From the NCBI GenBank assembly GCA_016205025.1, contig JACQJO010000051.1, forward strand, positions 32,001 to 64,286: a stretch of 32,286 nt of DNA, written 5' to 3'. Each line of letters begins with the position of its first letter. Positions within the stretch are counted from its first letter, which is position 1. The stretch comes from Elusimicrobiota bacterium. Lineage in GTDB: Bacteria; Elusimicrobiota; Elusimicrobia; JACQPE01. Shown here piece after piece: positions 16,718 through 24,294 of the stretch. The position numbers and the translations under genes are program-made. The notes below the pieces were generated by a model. It was not told where the DNA came from, made no database searches, and was given only the letters and a program-made list of their open reading frames with translations.

Positions 16718-18556
16718 TTAAATAGGCGTAAGTTTTTCTAGAGCTTCGTTAACGGCGCGGATGTACCCACGAAATTGGTTTTGCAGATCATCTACGGTAA
16801 GCGGGTAAACAATATCCGGGCGAACCCCTATGTTCTCTATGGGATTATTATCAACTCTTTGCGCCAGAGAGCCGGTGATGGAAAAGACCTGAATCCCAAG
16901 CTGATTGGAGTATTGAGTTCTGCGAACAAAGCCGCCGGCTCCCGCGGTGCGGCTTCCCAGCAGAATGGCGCGCTTATTGTCTTGCAGGATGGCAGGGAAA
17001 AAATCGCCGCCGGAGAAATCGAGCTCGTTGATTAAAAGCACGATGGGCTTGGTGTAACGCGCCGCCTCTGAAGGGTTAATCCGATCAACGCCCTCAAGAT
17101 GGGTGGGGTCGCTTAAGGTTCGTCCGTTGTCCCATTCATTAATAATAAACCTGGCATACTCAAGCAGATGCCTGAAGTACTGGTAGGTGACAGGGTACCC
17201 GCTTATATTTTTTCCTAAAACCCTTTTTGCGTCTTCATCATTTTTTATCTCTTTTTCTAGCTGTAAAATACTCGCGGCGTTAAACGCGTCCTGTTGCGTA
17301 AGGGCAACTCGATGTTTAGGGGTAACAAGCGACTGATCTGTCAGCATGGAAGCTAGGGCATAGATATAAAACAAAGACCCCCCGGGATTGTTCAGTTGAT
17401 CAATTACCAAAGCGTCCGTTGTTGTTTGAAATTTGGCCATCAGCTTTCCAAAATGCTCGACAGCTTGAGAGGCGTCCTGGGGGGCGTAAGAAGGAATCCG
17501 CACATAGCCAATCAAGCGGTTTTGGGTTGAACGGAAAATATAAGCGTGAAATGGCTCCTCCGGGCCTGACTGCCAAATCTTAACGCCCAAGGGGGGCAAA
17601 TAGCCCTCCCGATGGCGCAAGCCTGAAGGATTAACCTCCTGAAGTCCGGATAAATCTTCAACGGGAGAAAGCATATCCGCCATCCCCAAAATCCATTTTT
17701 TGTCTTTGTTTTCGTGGAGATTCCCGGTTTGCGGTTTTTGCGGCTCCTGATTCACCAATTCCGGCTGATGCTCCCAAATCAATTGGCGCGTAAGGTTTTT
17801 TTCGGAATTTTTGGGTTTTACTGTTATGACCAGCGGGCCTTTTTCGATCTCTAATCCGGAAACGGCTGCTCTGGCTGTCAAAAATAGGGCGGCCAAAGCG
17901 TGATCCGTTGTTGCGGTGTTGTTGCCCAGAGTCTTTTGAATCTCTTTGACCGCTTGGGCGCTAGACCGGCCCCCAAACTCTATAAGCTCGTCACCGGGAT
18001 TAAACGGGGAAACGCTTTCAGGCAGCTTATTTCGATCAACCCAAGCGATAAAGTAGCGCTCGTTAGCTGCCATCACCGCAAAAGGGAGGGAGGAGGCTTC
18101 GGTATAGGTAAATCGGATGCTCACGTGGTAGTCTTGCGCGGATTGGATCAAGCGCTGTAAAATTCCGTGGTATTGCTTCATACTCAAATCTTTGGATTGC
18201 GAAATCTCCTTTTTAGCGGTTTGAACTTCGCGAGTTAAATCCCAACCCGCGTATTTTTCTTTCCAAGGCGCAGGAGCGTATTGGGCTCTAAAAGAGCTCT
18301 CGATGAATTCTAAATTCTGCAGCATTCTTCTTTTAAGAACATCCTGGCTTTCTTTTTTGGAATTCTCGGCATAGATTGGAATCGCTGCATTTAAAGCATT
18401 GGGGGCAAACGGGCTTTGATCAAAAAATTGCCTAAGAACTCCTTCTTGTTGTTCGATCCAGGCATGCGCTTGCCCTGGAAAAATCAAGGTTAAAGCAACC
18501 GCTCCCAAGGAAAATATGGTTACGGGTATGGGGATCCAAATATTTGAATTTTTCAT
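16718..18556 (-). CDS. CPAF-like secreted serine protease (peptidase S41 family)
   Basis: A 612-residue protein with a signal peptide (hydrophobic 8-26, AHA end near 32). It matches the chlamydial protease-like activity factor (CPAF) along its length, not just the general S41 fold. Matching segments are YAPAPWKEKYAGWDL (93-107), IDQLNNPGGS (385-394), YALASMLTD (399-407), TPKHR (412-416), DFSGGDFFP (513-521) and RTAGAGGF (536-543). The CPAF triad His-Ser-Glu corresponds to H144 (QDYHV), S515 (DFSGG) and E574 (IENIGV). The 59-residue Ser-Glu spacing equals that of CPAF (S499/E558). CPAF is made as a zymogen, dimerises after self-cleavage and degrades host proteins. Here the target is unknown. 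Ribosome binding site GAGG is seven bases before ATG. Last gene of the yhiN-trmL-trmJ-like run. Confidence 0.88.
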   Translation of the reverse strand: MKNSNIWIPIPVTIFSLGAVALTLIFPGQAHAWIEQQEGVLRQFFDQSPFAPNALNAAIPIYAENSKKESQDVLKRRMLQNLEFIESSFRAQYAPAPWKEKYAGWDLTREVQTAKKEISQSKDLSMKQYHGILQRLIQSAQDYHVSIRFTYTEASSLPFAVMAANERYFIAWVDRNKLPESVSPFNPGDELIEFGGRSSAQAVKEIQKTLGNNTATTDHALAALFLTARAAVSGLEIEKGPLVITVKPKNSEKNLTRQLIWEHQPELVNQEPQKPQTGNLHENKDKKWILGMADMLSPVEDLSGLQEVNPSGLRHREGYLPPLGVKIWQSGPEEPFHAYIFRSTQNRLIGYVRIPSYAPQDASQAVEHFGKLMAKFQTTTDALVIDQLNNPGGSLFYIYALASMLTDQSLVTPKHRVALTQQDAFNAASILQLEKEIKNDEDAKRVLGKNISGYPVTYQYFRHLLEYARFIINEWDNGRTLSDPTHLEGVDRINPSEAARYTKPIVLLINELDFSGGDFFPAILQDNKRAILLGSRTAGAGGFVRRTQYSNQLGIQVFSITGSLAQRVDNNPIENIGVRPDIVYPLTVDDLQNQFRGYIRAVNEALEKLTPI

Positions 18557-18640
18557 CGTTAAGCCTCTTCTTTTTATGTCAGATTTTGTTTGAGAACTAT
18601 TTTAGGAAATCGGGGAACAAAATCGGGATAGCTCGGTATT

Positions 18641-19120
18641 TCAAGGTAGTTTGGATAGTTCGTAAGAGCAGATGACAACGGCCTGCGCCAAATTCATGCT
18701 TGGGCAGAGCGGCTCGGTGGGAATGGTTACCAGGTAATTGCAGCCATCCAATATATTCTTAGACAAACCTGTTTTCTCCGATCCGAAGAGAATGGCCGCC
18801 TTCTCTTCACCCTTTTTTAAACCGGCCAATAAACAGGGGAGTTCGGGGCTCGTGATAACGGGTTTTTGCAGAACGCGGCGTCGCCCGGTTGTGGTGCCTA
18901 AAACCAGATGACAATCGGCCGTGGCCTCTTGGACAGTTGCGAAGGTCTTGGCTTGTTTTAACAGATGCTCGGCGCCCACGGCGGAAACGGCTTCCCGCCA
19001 AATTGGTTCATAGGGCGCTACGACCGCTAGATCGGAAAATCCAAAATTGGCCATGGCGCGCGCCGCGGATCCGATATTGACCGGATCTCTCGGGCGAACT
19101 AAAACAAAACGGATATGCAC
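18641..19120 (-). CDS. SPOUT RNA 2'-O-methyltransferase, TrmJ-like
   Basis: A 159-residue single SPOUT domain. It opens with FVLVRPRDPVNIGSAARAMA (motif 1, with N for the ribose-methylating family), has FGSEKTGLS (motif 2) and IPTEPLCPSMNLAQAVVICSYEL (motif 3, trefoil-knot SAM site). The sequence is closest to TrmJ/LasT proteins, which methylate position 32 of tRNAs. Those are usually about 240 residues with a C-terminal extension absent here, so the substrate is uncertain. It lies nine bases after trmL in the same direction. Confidence 0.8.
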   Translation of the reverse strand: MHIRFVLVRPRDPVNIGSAARAMANFGFSDLAVVAPYEPIWREAVSAVGAEHLLKQAKTFATVQEATADCHLVLGTTTGRRRVLQKPVITSPELPCLLAGLKKGEEKAAILFGSEKTGLSKNILDGCNYLVTIPTEPLCPSMNLAQAVVICSYELSKLP

Positions 19121-19129
19121 GGCCTGATT

Positions 19130-19603
19130 TTACCTTGGAATTTTTGGGCACTGGACGGAGCGGGTTTGCCTAAGGGCTTCGTACAGGACAACGCCGGCGG
19201 CAGTGGAAAGATTTAGAGAGCGGACGTCGTCCGTGATCGGGATGCGATACATCCGGTTGGCGTAGCGCTCATAGAGTTCTTTGGGGAGCCCCTTCGTTTC
19301 ACTGCCGAAAATTAAATAGGAATCCGGGCGGTAGGGGGCGTCCCAAAACAGTTTTTTGGCCTTGGTGGAAAAAAATAGCAGAGGGGCGTCAGGCGCAATG
19401 CCGGACAGGAATTGCTCAAAACTTTGATGCACGCTTAGCCGGATTTTGGGCCAGTAGTCCAGACCGGCGCGCTTGACCTCTTTGTCTTCGATGCTGAATC
19501 CCAATTTTCCGACAAGATGCAGTGTTGATCCGGTGGCGATACAGGTGCGCCCGATATTGCCCGTGTTCCAGTGAATCTCCGGTTCAATTAAAACGATGTG
19601 CAT
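19130..19603 (-). CDS. trmL: tRNA (cytidine/uridine-34-2'-O)-methyltransferase TrmL
   Basis: A 157-residue SPOUT protein of the usual TrmL/YibK length. Motif 1 is EPEIHWNTGNIGRTCIATGS, motif 2 is FGSETKGLP and motif 3 is IPITDDVRSLNLSTAAGVVLYEAL. The segment LGFSIEDKEVKRAGLDYW is specific for TrmL. It methylates the wobble ribose of tRNA-Leu species as a dimer in the cytoplasm. It is followed after nine bases by another SPOUT enzyme and preceded by yhiN, suggesting a small operon. Confidence 0.92.
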   Translation of the reverse strand: MHIVLIEPEIHWNTGNIGRTCIATGSTLHLVGKLGFSIEDKEVKRAGLDYWPKIRLSVHQSFEQFLSGIAPDAPLLFFSTKAKKLFWDAPYRPDSYLIFGSETKGLPKELYERYANRMYRIPITDDVRSLNLSTAAGVVLYEALRQTRSVQCPKIPR

Positions 19604-19640
19604 AGGAAAAATTTAGCATAGAAAATATGAACAGTTGGGA

Positions 19641-20858
19641 TTACCGCAACGGCGCGGCCATGGCGCGGCCGGCCAGCCAGCCGGTAGTCCAGGCGCTTTG
19701 AAAATTAAATCCTCCGGTAACGCCATCAATGTCTAAAATTTCTCCGGCAAAATAGAGACCGGGGCAAAGCTTGCTTTCCATGGTTTTAAAATCAACCTCG
19801 CCCAAGTTAACGCCGCCGCAGGTGACAAATTCTTCTTTAAAGGGACTCTTGCCGCTAATGTCATAGGTGCCGCCGGTCAGCTGATCTTTAAGGCGCTCCG
19901 CCTCGACCTTGGAAAGATTGGCCCAGGCCCGGTTGGGTTCCAGCCCGGCGGCAGTAACCAATCGTTCCCAAAGGCGGCGCGGCAGATCGAAAGGACAAGA
20001 GGCGACAATCAATTTTTTAGGGTTAGAAGCCTTGAAGCTTCCAATTTGGCGCGCCGCTTCCTCGGCGCTAATGCCAAGCCAGTTGACGCGAAGGCGGGCG
20101 CGGTAACCTAAGGCGTGCAGTGTTCTAGCACCCCAGGCGGATAGCTTCAGAACCGCGGGGCCGCTTAAACCCCAATGAGTGATCAGCATCGGCCCTGTTT
20201 GTTTTAACTTTGTTTCCTCAATTTTTAGCTGGGCCAAAGGAACGCTGATTCCGGCTAAATCTTTTAACCGCGCGTCGCTGATGTTAAAAGTAAAAAGAGA
20301 GGCAACGGGCTGCTCGATCGCGTGGCCCAGGCCGCGGGCCAATTCATAACCCTGTGGGCCGCTTCCTGTGGCTAAAAGCAGGCGGTCGCAAGAAATTGTT
20401 TCTCCGCTGTTTAGCGTAATCACAAAACGTGAAGAGGCGGCGCGGGCAACGGAGGCTACGGCAATGCCGGCACGCACCGCAACGCCGGCTTCTTTAGCCG
20501 CGTGAGTTAAAGCATTAACAATGGTTTCGGATTTGTCGGTGGTTGGGAAGATCCGGCCGTCAGGCTCTGTTTTTAACGCGACGCCGCGGGCTTTAAACCA
20601 CTCCACAATGTCGCGCGGCTGGAAATAGTGGAAAGGGCCGAGCAGGGCCCGGCCGCCGCGCGGATAGCTCTGGGCCAGGAGCGCCGGCTCAAAGCAGGCG
20701 TGGGTGACGTTGCAGCGCCCTCCGCCGGAGACGCGGACCTTGGCCAGAACTTTTGATCCTTTCTCCAAAATAACGACGCGGCCTCCGGTCTTGGCCTCGG
20801 CGCAGGTGATGGCAGCCAAAAATCCCGCCGCGCCGCCGCCCATCACAACGACATTCAT
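19641..20858 (-). CDS. HI0933/YhiN family flavoprotein (NAD(P)/FAD-dependent oxidoreductase)
   Basis: A 405-residue flavoprotein. The N-terminal Rossmann motif VVVMGGGAAGFLAAI binds FAD, KVRVSGGGRCNVTH is the family signature, and LATGSGPQG is a second FAD contact. The C-terminus LYFAGEILDIDGVTGGFNFQ closes the FAD site. The family's reaction is poorly known; BaiN of bile-acid metabolism is one studied relative. The start ATG at 20858 lies inside an 11-bp sequence duplicated by an inserted palindromic element, so the original promoter has been pushed upstream by about 140 bp. The context hints at RNA modification genes downstream, but no functional link is shown. Confidence 0.88.
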   Translation of the reverse strand: MNVVVMGGGAAGFLAAITCAEAKTGGRVVILEKGSKVLAKVRVSGGGRCNVTHACFEPALLAQSYPRGGRALLGPFHYFQPRDIVEWFKARGVALKTEPDGRIFPTTDKSETIVNALTHAAKEAGVAVRAGIAVASVARAASSRFVITLNSGETISCDRLLLATGSGPQGYELARGLGHAIEQPVASLFTFNISDARLKDLAGISVPLAQLKIEETKLKQTGPMLITHWGLSGPAVLKLSAWGARTLHALGYRARLRVNWLGISAEEAARQIGSFKASNPKKLIVASCPFDLPRRLWERLVTAAGLEPNRAWANLSKVEAERLKDQLTGGTYDISGKSPFKEEFVTCGGVNLGEVDFKTMESKLCPGLYFAGEILDIDGVTGGFNFQSAWTTGWLAGRAMAAPLR

Positions 20859-21005
20859 TTAAGGGTAAGGGTTTAGCGCAAGGGAGTCACCCTTGCCCCC
20901 AGACCCGAGAACCAGTCCCGACGGTTCTCCCCGCGTGCTCGCGGGGCCCCTCTCCGCTACTGGGTTCAAGGGTGACTCCCTTGCGCTAAACCCCTTCATT
21001 TAAGG
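20854..21005. mobile_element. Palindromic non-autonomous (MITE-like) element with 11-bp target duplication
   Basis: Perfect 27-bp inverted repeats lie at 20869-20895 and 20967-20993 (ends GGGTTTAGCGCAAGGG). Two further hairpins sit inside: GAGAACC...GGTTCTC (20907-20929) and CCCCGCG-TGCT-CGCGGGG (20929-20946), closed by CCCAG...CTGGG. The folded strand would look like a cloverleaf. The element is bracketed by exact direct repeats TTCATTTAAGG at 20854-20864 and 20995-21005, the hallmark of insertion. The duplicated target contains the yhiN start codon. No transposase is encoded, so it must be moved in trans. Confidence 0.88.
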
Positions 21006-21169
21006 ACGCCCGGCGTGTCAATGGAACAAAAGGGAGGACAGGAAGAACACTGGCGGCAAGGGGGCACAAAAAATTTTACAGAAAAAGAAAAATTAGCGCA
21101 GGGCGGGTGATGACTTTAGAACATGGGGTTCCCGAAAAAGGCGATAATGTTGCTTGTATTTCAAAGGTT

Positions 21170-22018
21170 ATGGATGTTGCAACGGTTGCGGTGATCGGAG
21201 GCGGAACCATGGGCAATGGGATCGCTCATGTTTTTGCCTTGGCTCGTTTCCCGGTTGTGCTGGTGGACACTAAAGAGGAATTTTTGAAACGCGCTTTAGC
21301 CACCATCACCGATAATATGCGCCGCCAGACGGCTAAAAGCATCCTTACGCCGACCTTGATGAATGAGGCGCTGGCGCGGCTGAAATTAAGCGCCAAGCTG
21401 GAAGACGCGGCCCAGTCCGACATCGTGATCGAGGCGGCGCCGGAAAACTTAGATTTAAAACGGGACCTTTTTGCAAAGTTAGACAACATCTGCGCGCCAC
21501 GCACGATCTTGGCCACCAACACCTCCTCCATTCCGATCGCTAGCCTGGCCGCGGCCACCAAAAGAGGCGACCGGGTGATCGGCATGCATTTCATGAACCC
21601 GGTGCCGGTGATGAAATTAGTTGAAATCATCAGGGGCCGGGCGACCTCGGATGAAACCTACGAAACGGCACGGGGCTTGACGCTGAAATTGGGCAAGGTG
21701 CCGGCTTGCTCGAATGATTTTCCGGGCTTCATTTCCAACCGCATCTTGATGCCCATGATTAACGAGGCGGCTTGGGCTCTACATCAAGGCGTGGCCACCA
21801 AAGAGGACATTGATACCGTGATGAAGCTCGGCATGAATCACCCCATGGGACCGTTGACCTTGGCGGATTACATCGGACTCGACACCTGTTTGGCGATTCT
21901 TAAAGTTTTGGAAGAGGGGTTTAAGGACCCTAAATACAAGGCCTGCCCTCTTTTTGAACAATTGGTTTCACAAGGCCGCTTGGGCCGTAAAAGCGGGAAG
22001 GGGTTTTATGACTATTAA
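21170..22018 (+). CDS. 3-hydroxyacyl-CoA (3-hydroxybutyryl-CoA) dehydrogenase
   Basis: 282 residues, the usual length for single-domain Hbd/PaaH enzymes. The NAD site is VAVIGGGTMGNGIA (GxGxxG at G10-G15). The catalytic histidine is in IGMHFMNPVPVMKLVEI and the catalytic Asn and dimer segment are in NDFPGFISNRILMPMINEA. The C-terminal helical domain has GMNHPMGPLTLADYIGLDT. The frame extends upstream to ATG 21110, but the ATG at 21170 begins just where the family begins and has AAAGG before it; the longer form cannot be excluded. The enzyme oxidises 3-hydroxyacyl-CoA, or the reverse in butyrate-type metabolism, and pairs with the next gene. Confidence 0.92.
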   Translation: MDVATVAVIGGGTMGNGIAHVFALARFPVVLVDTKEEFLKRALATITDNMRRQTAKSILTPTLMNEALARLKLSAKLEDAAQSDIVIEAAPENLDLKRDLFAKLDNICAPRTILATNTSSIPIASLAAATKRGDRVIGMHFMNPVPVMKLVEIIRGRATSDETYETARGLTLKLGKVPACSNDFPGFISNRILMPMINEAAWALHQGVATKEDIDTVMKLGMNHPMGPLTLADYIGLDTCLAILKVLEEGFKDPKYKACPLFEQLVSQGRLGRKSGKGFYDY

Positions 22019-22028
22019 GGAACACGCC

Positions 22029-23171
22029 ATGGGATTGATGCTGTCTCAAGATGAGGAAATGGTGCGCCAGACCGCGCGCGAGTTCGCCGAAAAACGATTG
22101 AAACCCTTGGCGGAAAAATTTGACGAAGAGGAGGCGATCCCCAGAGAACTCTACGCCGAAGCGGCGGATCTCGGATTTTTCGGCATCTTGATCCCGGAGG
22201 AGTTCGGTGGGCTGGGATTAGATTACACCGCCTGCATCATCGTGATGGAAGAAATCGCGCGGGTTTCAGCCGCGTTTGAAGTGACGCTGACGGTGCACAA
22301 TTCCCTGGTTTCCACCGCGCTGGTTAATTTTTGCAATGAAGAGCAAAAAAAAGCCTGGCTACCCAAGCTGGCCAAAGGAGAATGGATCGCGGCTTACAGT
22401 CTTTCGGAACAGGGTTCCGGTTCGGACGCGGGCAGTTTGAGATGCGCGGCGGCCAAAGAACCGGACGGATGGCGGTTGAAAGGCGGCAAGGCGTGGGTTT
22501 CAAGCGCAGGGATCGCGGATTTCTTTATCGTATTTGTTTCCACCGATCCGGCCAACGGCAATAAAGGCATCTCCTGCCTGGCGGTGACCAAAGGCATGGA
22601 GGGGATGACCCTGGGTAAAAAGGAAAAGAAGCTCGGCATCCGGGGTTCGGATACGCGGGAAATCCATTTCGCGGGAACGCGCGTTCCGGCGTTTCATTTA
22701 ATCGGCGAGATCAATCAGGGTTTTAAGATCGCCATGACGCAGTTAGACGGCGGAAGAATCGGGATCGCGGCCCAAGCGGTGGGGATCGCGCAGGCCGCGA
22801 TGGAGGAAGCGGTGTCTTATGCCAAGACCCGCGAGCAGTTCGGAAAAAAATTAGCGGAGTTTCAAGCGACCCAATTTAAATTAGCCGACATGGCGGTTAA
22901 AGTTGAGGCGGCGCGGCTAATGACCTTAAAAGCCGCGCGGCTGATGGCTTCGGGACAAAAAGCCACTCAAGCCGCTTCCATGGCCAAGCTTCTGGCTTCC
23001 CAGACAGCCAATCAGGTGGCCTATGACGCTTTGCAGATTCATGGGGGCAACGGGTATATTCGCGAGTTTCCGGTGGAGCGGTATTTTCGAGACGCGCGCA
23101 TCACCGAAATTTATGAAGGAACCTCCGAAATCCAACGCCTGGTGATCGCGCGCGAAATTCTGCGCGGCTAA
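22029..23171 (+). CDS. Acyl-CoA dehydrogenase (short/medium-chain type)
   Basis: With the ATG at 22029 the product is 380 residues, the standard length; AAGGA lies seven bases upstream. A start at 22008 is an alternative. Helical N-domain: MLSQDEEMVRQTAREFAEKR. FAD/substrate strands: AYSLSEQGSGSDAGSL and KAWVSSAGIADFF. The catalytic base is E363 in ITEIYEGTSEIQ, with IHGGNGYIREFPVERYFRDA before it. It forms the double bond of enoyl-CoA and needs an electron-transfer flavoprotein, which is not encoded here. It directly follows the hydroxyacyl-CoA dehydrogenase, suggesting a fatty-acid or butyryl-CoA pathway. Confidence 0.95.
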   Translation: MGLMLSQDEEMVRQTAREFAEKRLKPLAEKFDEEEAIPRELYAEAADLGFFGILIPEEFGGLGLDYTACIIVMEEIARVSAAFEVTLTVHNSLVSTALVNFCNEEQKKAWLPKLAKGEWIAAYSLSEQGSGSDAGSLRCAAAKEPDGWRLKGGKAWVSSAGIADFFIVFVSTDPANGNKGISCLAVTKGMEGMTLGKKEKKLGIRGSDTREIHFAGTRVPAFHLIGEINQGFKIAMTQLDGGRIGIAAQAVGIAQAAMEEAVSYAKTREQFGKKLAEFQATQFKLADMAVKVEAARLMTLKAARLMASGQKATQAASMAKLLASQTANQVAYDALQIHGGNGYIREFPVERYFRDARITEIYEGTSEIQRLVIAREILRG

Positions 23172-23193
23172 AACTTCAAATAAGGTTAAGGCG

Positions 23194-24294
23194 CTAATCG
23201 ATCCAGTCTTTATCCTGCAGTTTTTTGGGCAGGTATTTTTTGGTCAGGTACTGAAAATCTTTGTTGGCCAGGGCGTCCAGCTCGTATTTCAGGCCGCTGG
23301 TCAGCATGCGCTTGATTTCAACTTGCCATTTTTTGCTCGCGAACCAAGGATAATTTAAAAGCTCCTTGGCGCGGGTGGTGTCTTTGTCGTTTAATTTAAT
23401 GCCCACGTTCCTGGGCAGGCCGTAGCGCTCCGGGTCCGCGCTGGAGAGACCGATAAACTTCGCCGCCGGGATCGCCATGCGCTGTGATTCAAAAGCGAGG
23501 TTAATGGACCCTTGCTTGACGACGGAGTAGATGTAATAGCCCCAAGGGTCGTTGTCCACCAAAACATAGACGGGCAGTCTTTTCTCTTCGTGCAGGCGGC
23601 GCGTCAGCCGCCGCACGCCGCGGGGGGGTTGTCCATTGCCGGTCAAGAGCACGCAGTTATATTTTTTCCAAAATTTATCTTCGGCCATACGGTTCCACTG
23701 CGTGCCTTTCTCAACCAATAAAATGAAATCGGCGGAGCATTTTTTAATTTTGACGTAAGGGTCCTCAACAATGGAAGGCACCGAGTAGCCGCCCTTGCCG
23801 AGTTTCGAGCAGTCCACGCGGTCGCCGTCGTCTTCCAAGACCAAAGGGCCGATCACGGTGCCGCCGTTTTCGGCGCGCACGTGAAGTTCTTCTCGAAGAG
23901 CGGCCAGGCCAACCTCCAAATCCTCGATGATGGGGTCCGACTCGTCTTGTGAATCAAAGGTGTTTTCATTGGAGTCCGCGATGGTGTGTTTGGTTCGATA
24001 ATAGATTTCCCTTAGACTGGTTGTCAGTTCGGCGCGTTGAAGCTCCGCCAAAGCGTCGCCCACCAGGATGGTCTGCATAAATTTCTTGGCCATGGCCACG
24101 TTAAAGAAACTCCGCTCCTGGGTGTTTTCGCCCATCTCGATAATGCCCTTCTTTTCGTTAAATTTGACATTGGAGAGGGAGCGCACCGGAATTTCGATGG
24201 TTGGGTCTTTCTTTTTTTGAGCCGCTTCAATCACCGCGTCAGCTAAGCCCACCAGTTTTTTTTCAACGTTGCCGCTGTTTTTCTTGGATGCCAT
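23194..24294 (-). CDS. top6A: DNA topoisomerase VI subunit A (Spo11/Top6A)
   Basis: A 366-residue protein. The catalytic tyrosine of the CAP domain is in SLREIYYRTKH (Y98/Y99; Y99 aligns with Spo11). The Toprim domain has the metal ligands E195 (ILLVEKG) and D247/D249 (VYVLVDNDPWG). It makes the ATP-dependent double-strand passage breaks of a type IIB topoisomerase together with Top6B. Start and Top6B stop share one base (TAATG), so the two are translated together. Topoisomerase VI is universal in most archaea and plants but scattered in bacteria. The gene is convergent with the acyl-CoA dehydrogenase. Confidence 0.95.
   Translation of the reverse strand: MASKKNSGNVEKKLVGLADAVIEAAQKKKDPTIEIPVRSLSNVKFNEKKGIIEMGENTQERSFFNVAMAKKFMQTILVGDALAELQRAELTTSLREIYYRTKHTIADSNENTFDSQDESDPIIEDLEVGLAALREELHVRAENGGTVIGPLVLEDDGDRVDCSKLGKGGYSVPSIVEDPYVKIKKCSADFILLVEKGTQWNRMAEDKFWKKYNCVLLTGNGQPPRGVRRLTRRLHEEKRLPVYVLVDNDPWGYYIYSVVKQGSINLAFESQRMAIPAAKFIGLSSADPERYGLPRNVGIKLNDKDTTRAKELLNYPWFASKKWQVEIKRMLTSGLKYELDALANKDFQYLTKKYLPKKLQDKDWID

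Noticed and set aside
16718..18556. Reading the S41 protein as an ordinary CtpA-type tail-specific protease
   Set aside because: The Ser-x-x-x-Lys type dyad region and PDZ layout of CtpA are not what is seen; the CPAF His-Ser-Glu arrangement and long shared segments fit better.
20869..20993. A tRNA gene or riboswitch, because the element folds like a cloverleaf
   Set aside because: Stem lengths, lack of tRNA invariant bases, perfect 27-bp ends and the flanking direct repeats show a mobile element.
21021..21110. 29-codon open frame before the hydroxyacyl-CoA dehydrogenase gene
   Set aside because: It overlaps the alternative ATG by TGATG, but its sequence is low in complexity and resembles no family; too little support to annotate.
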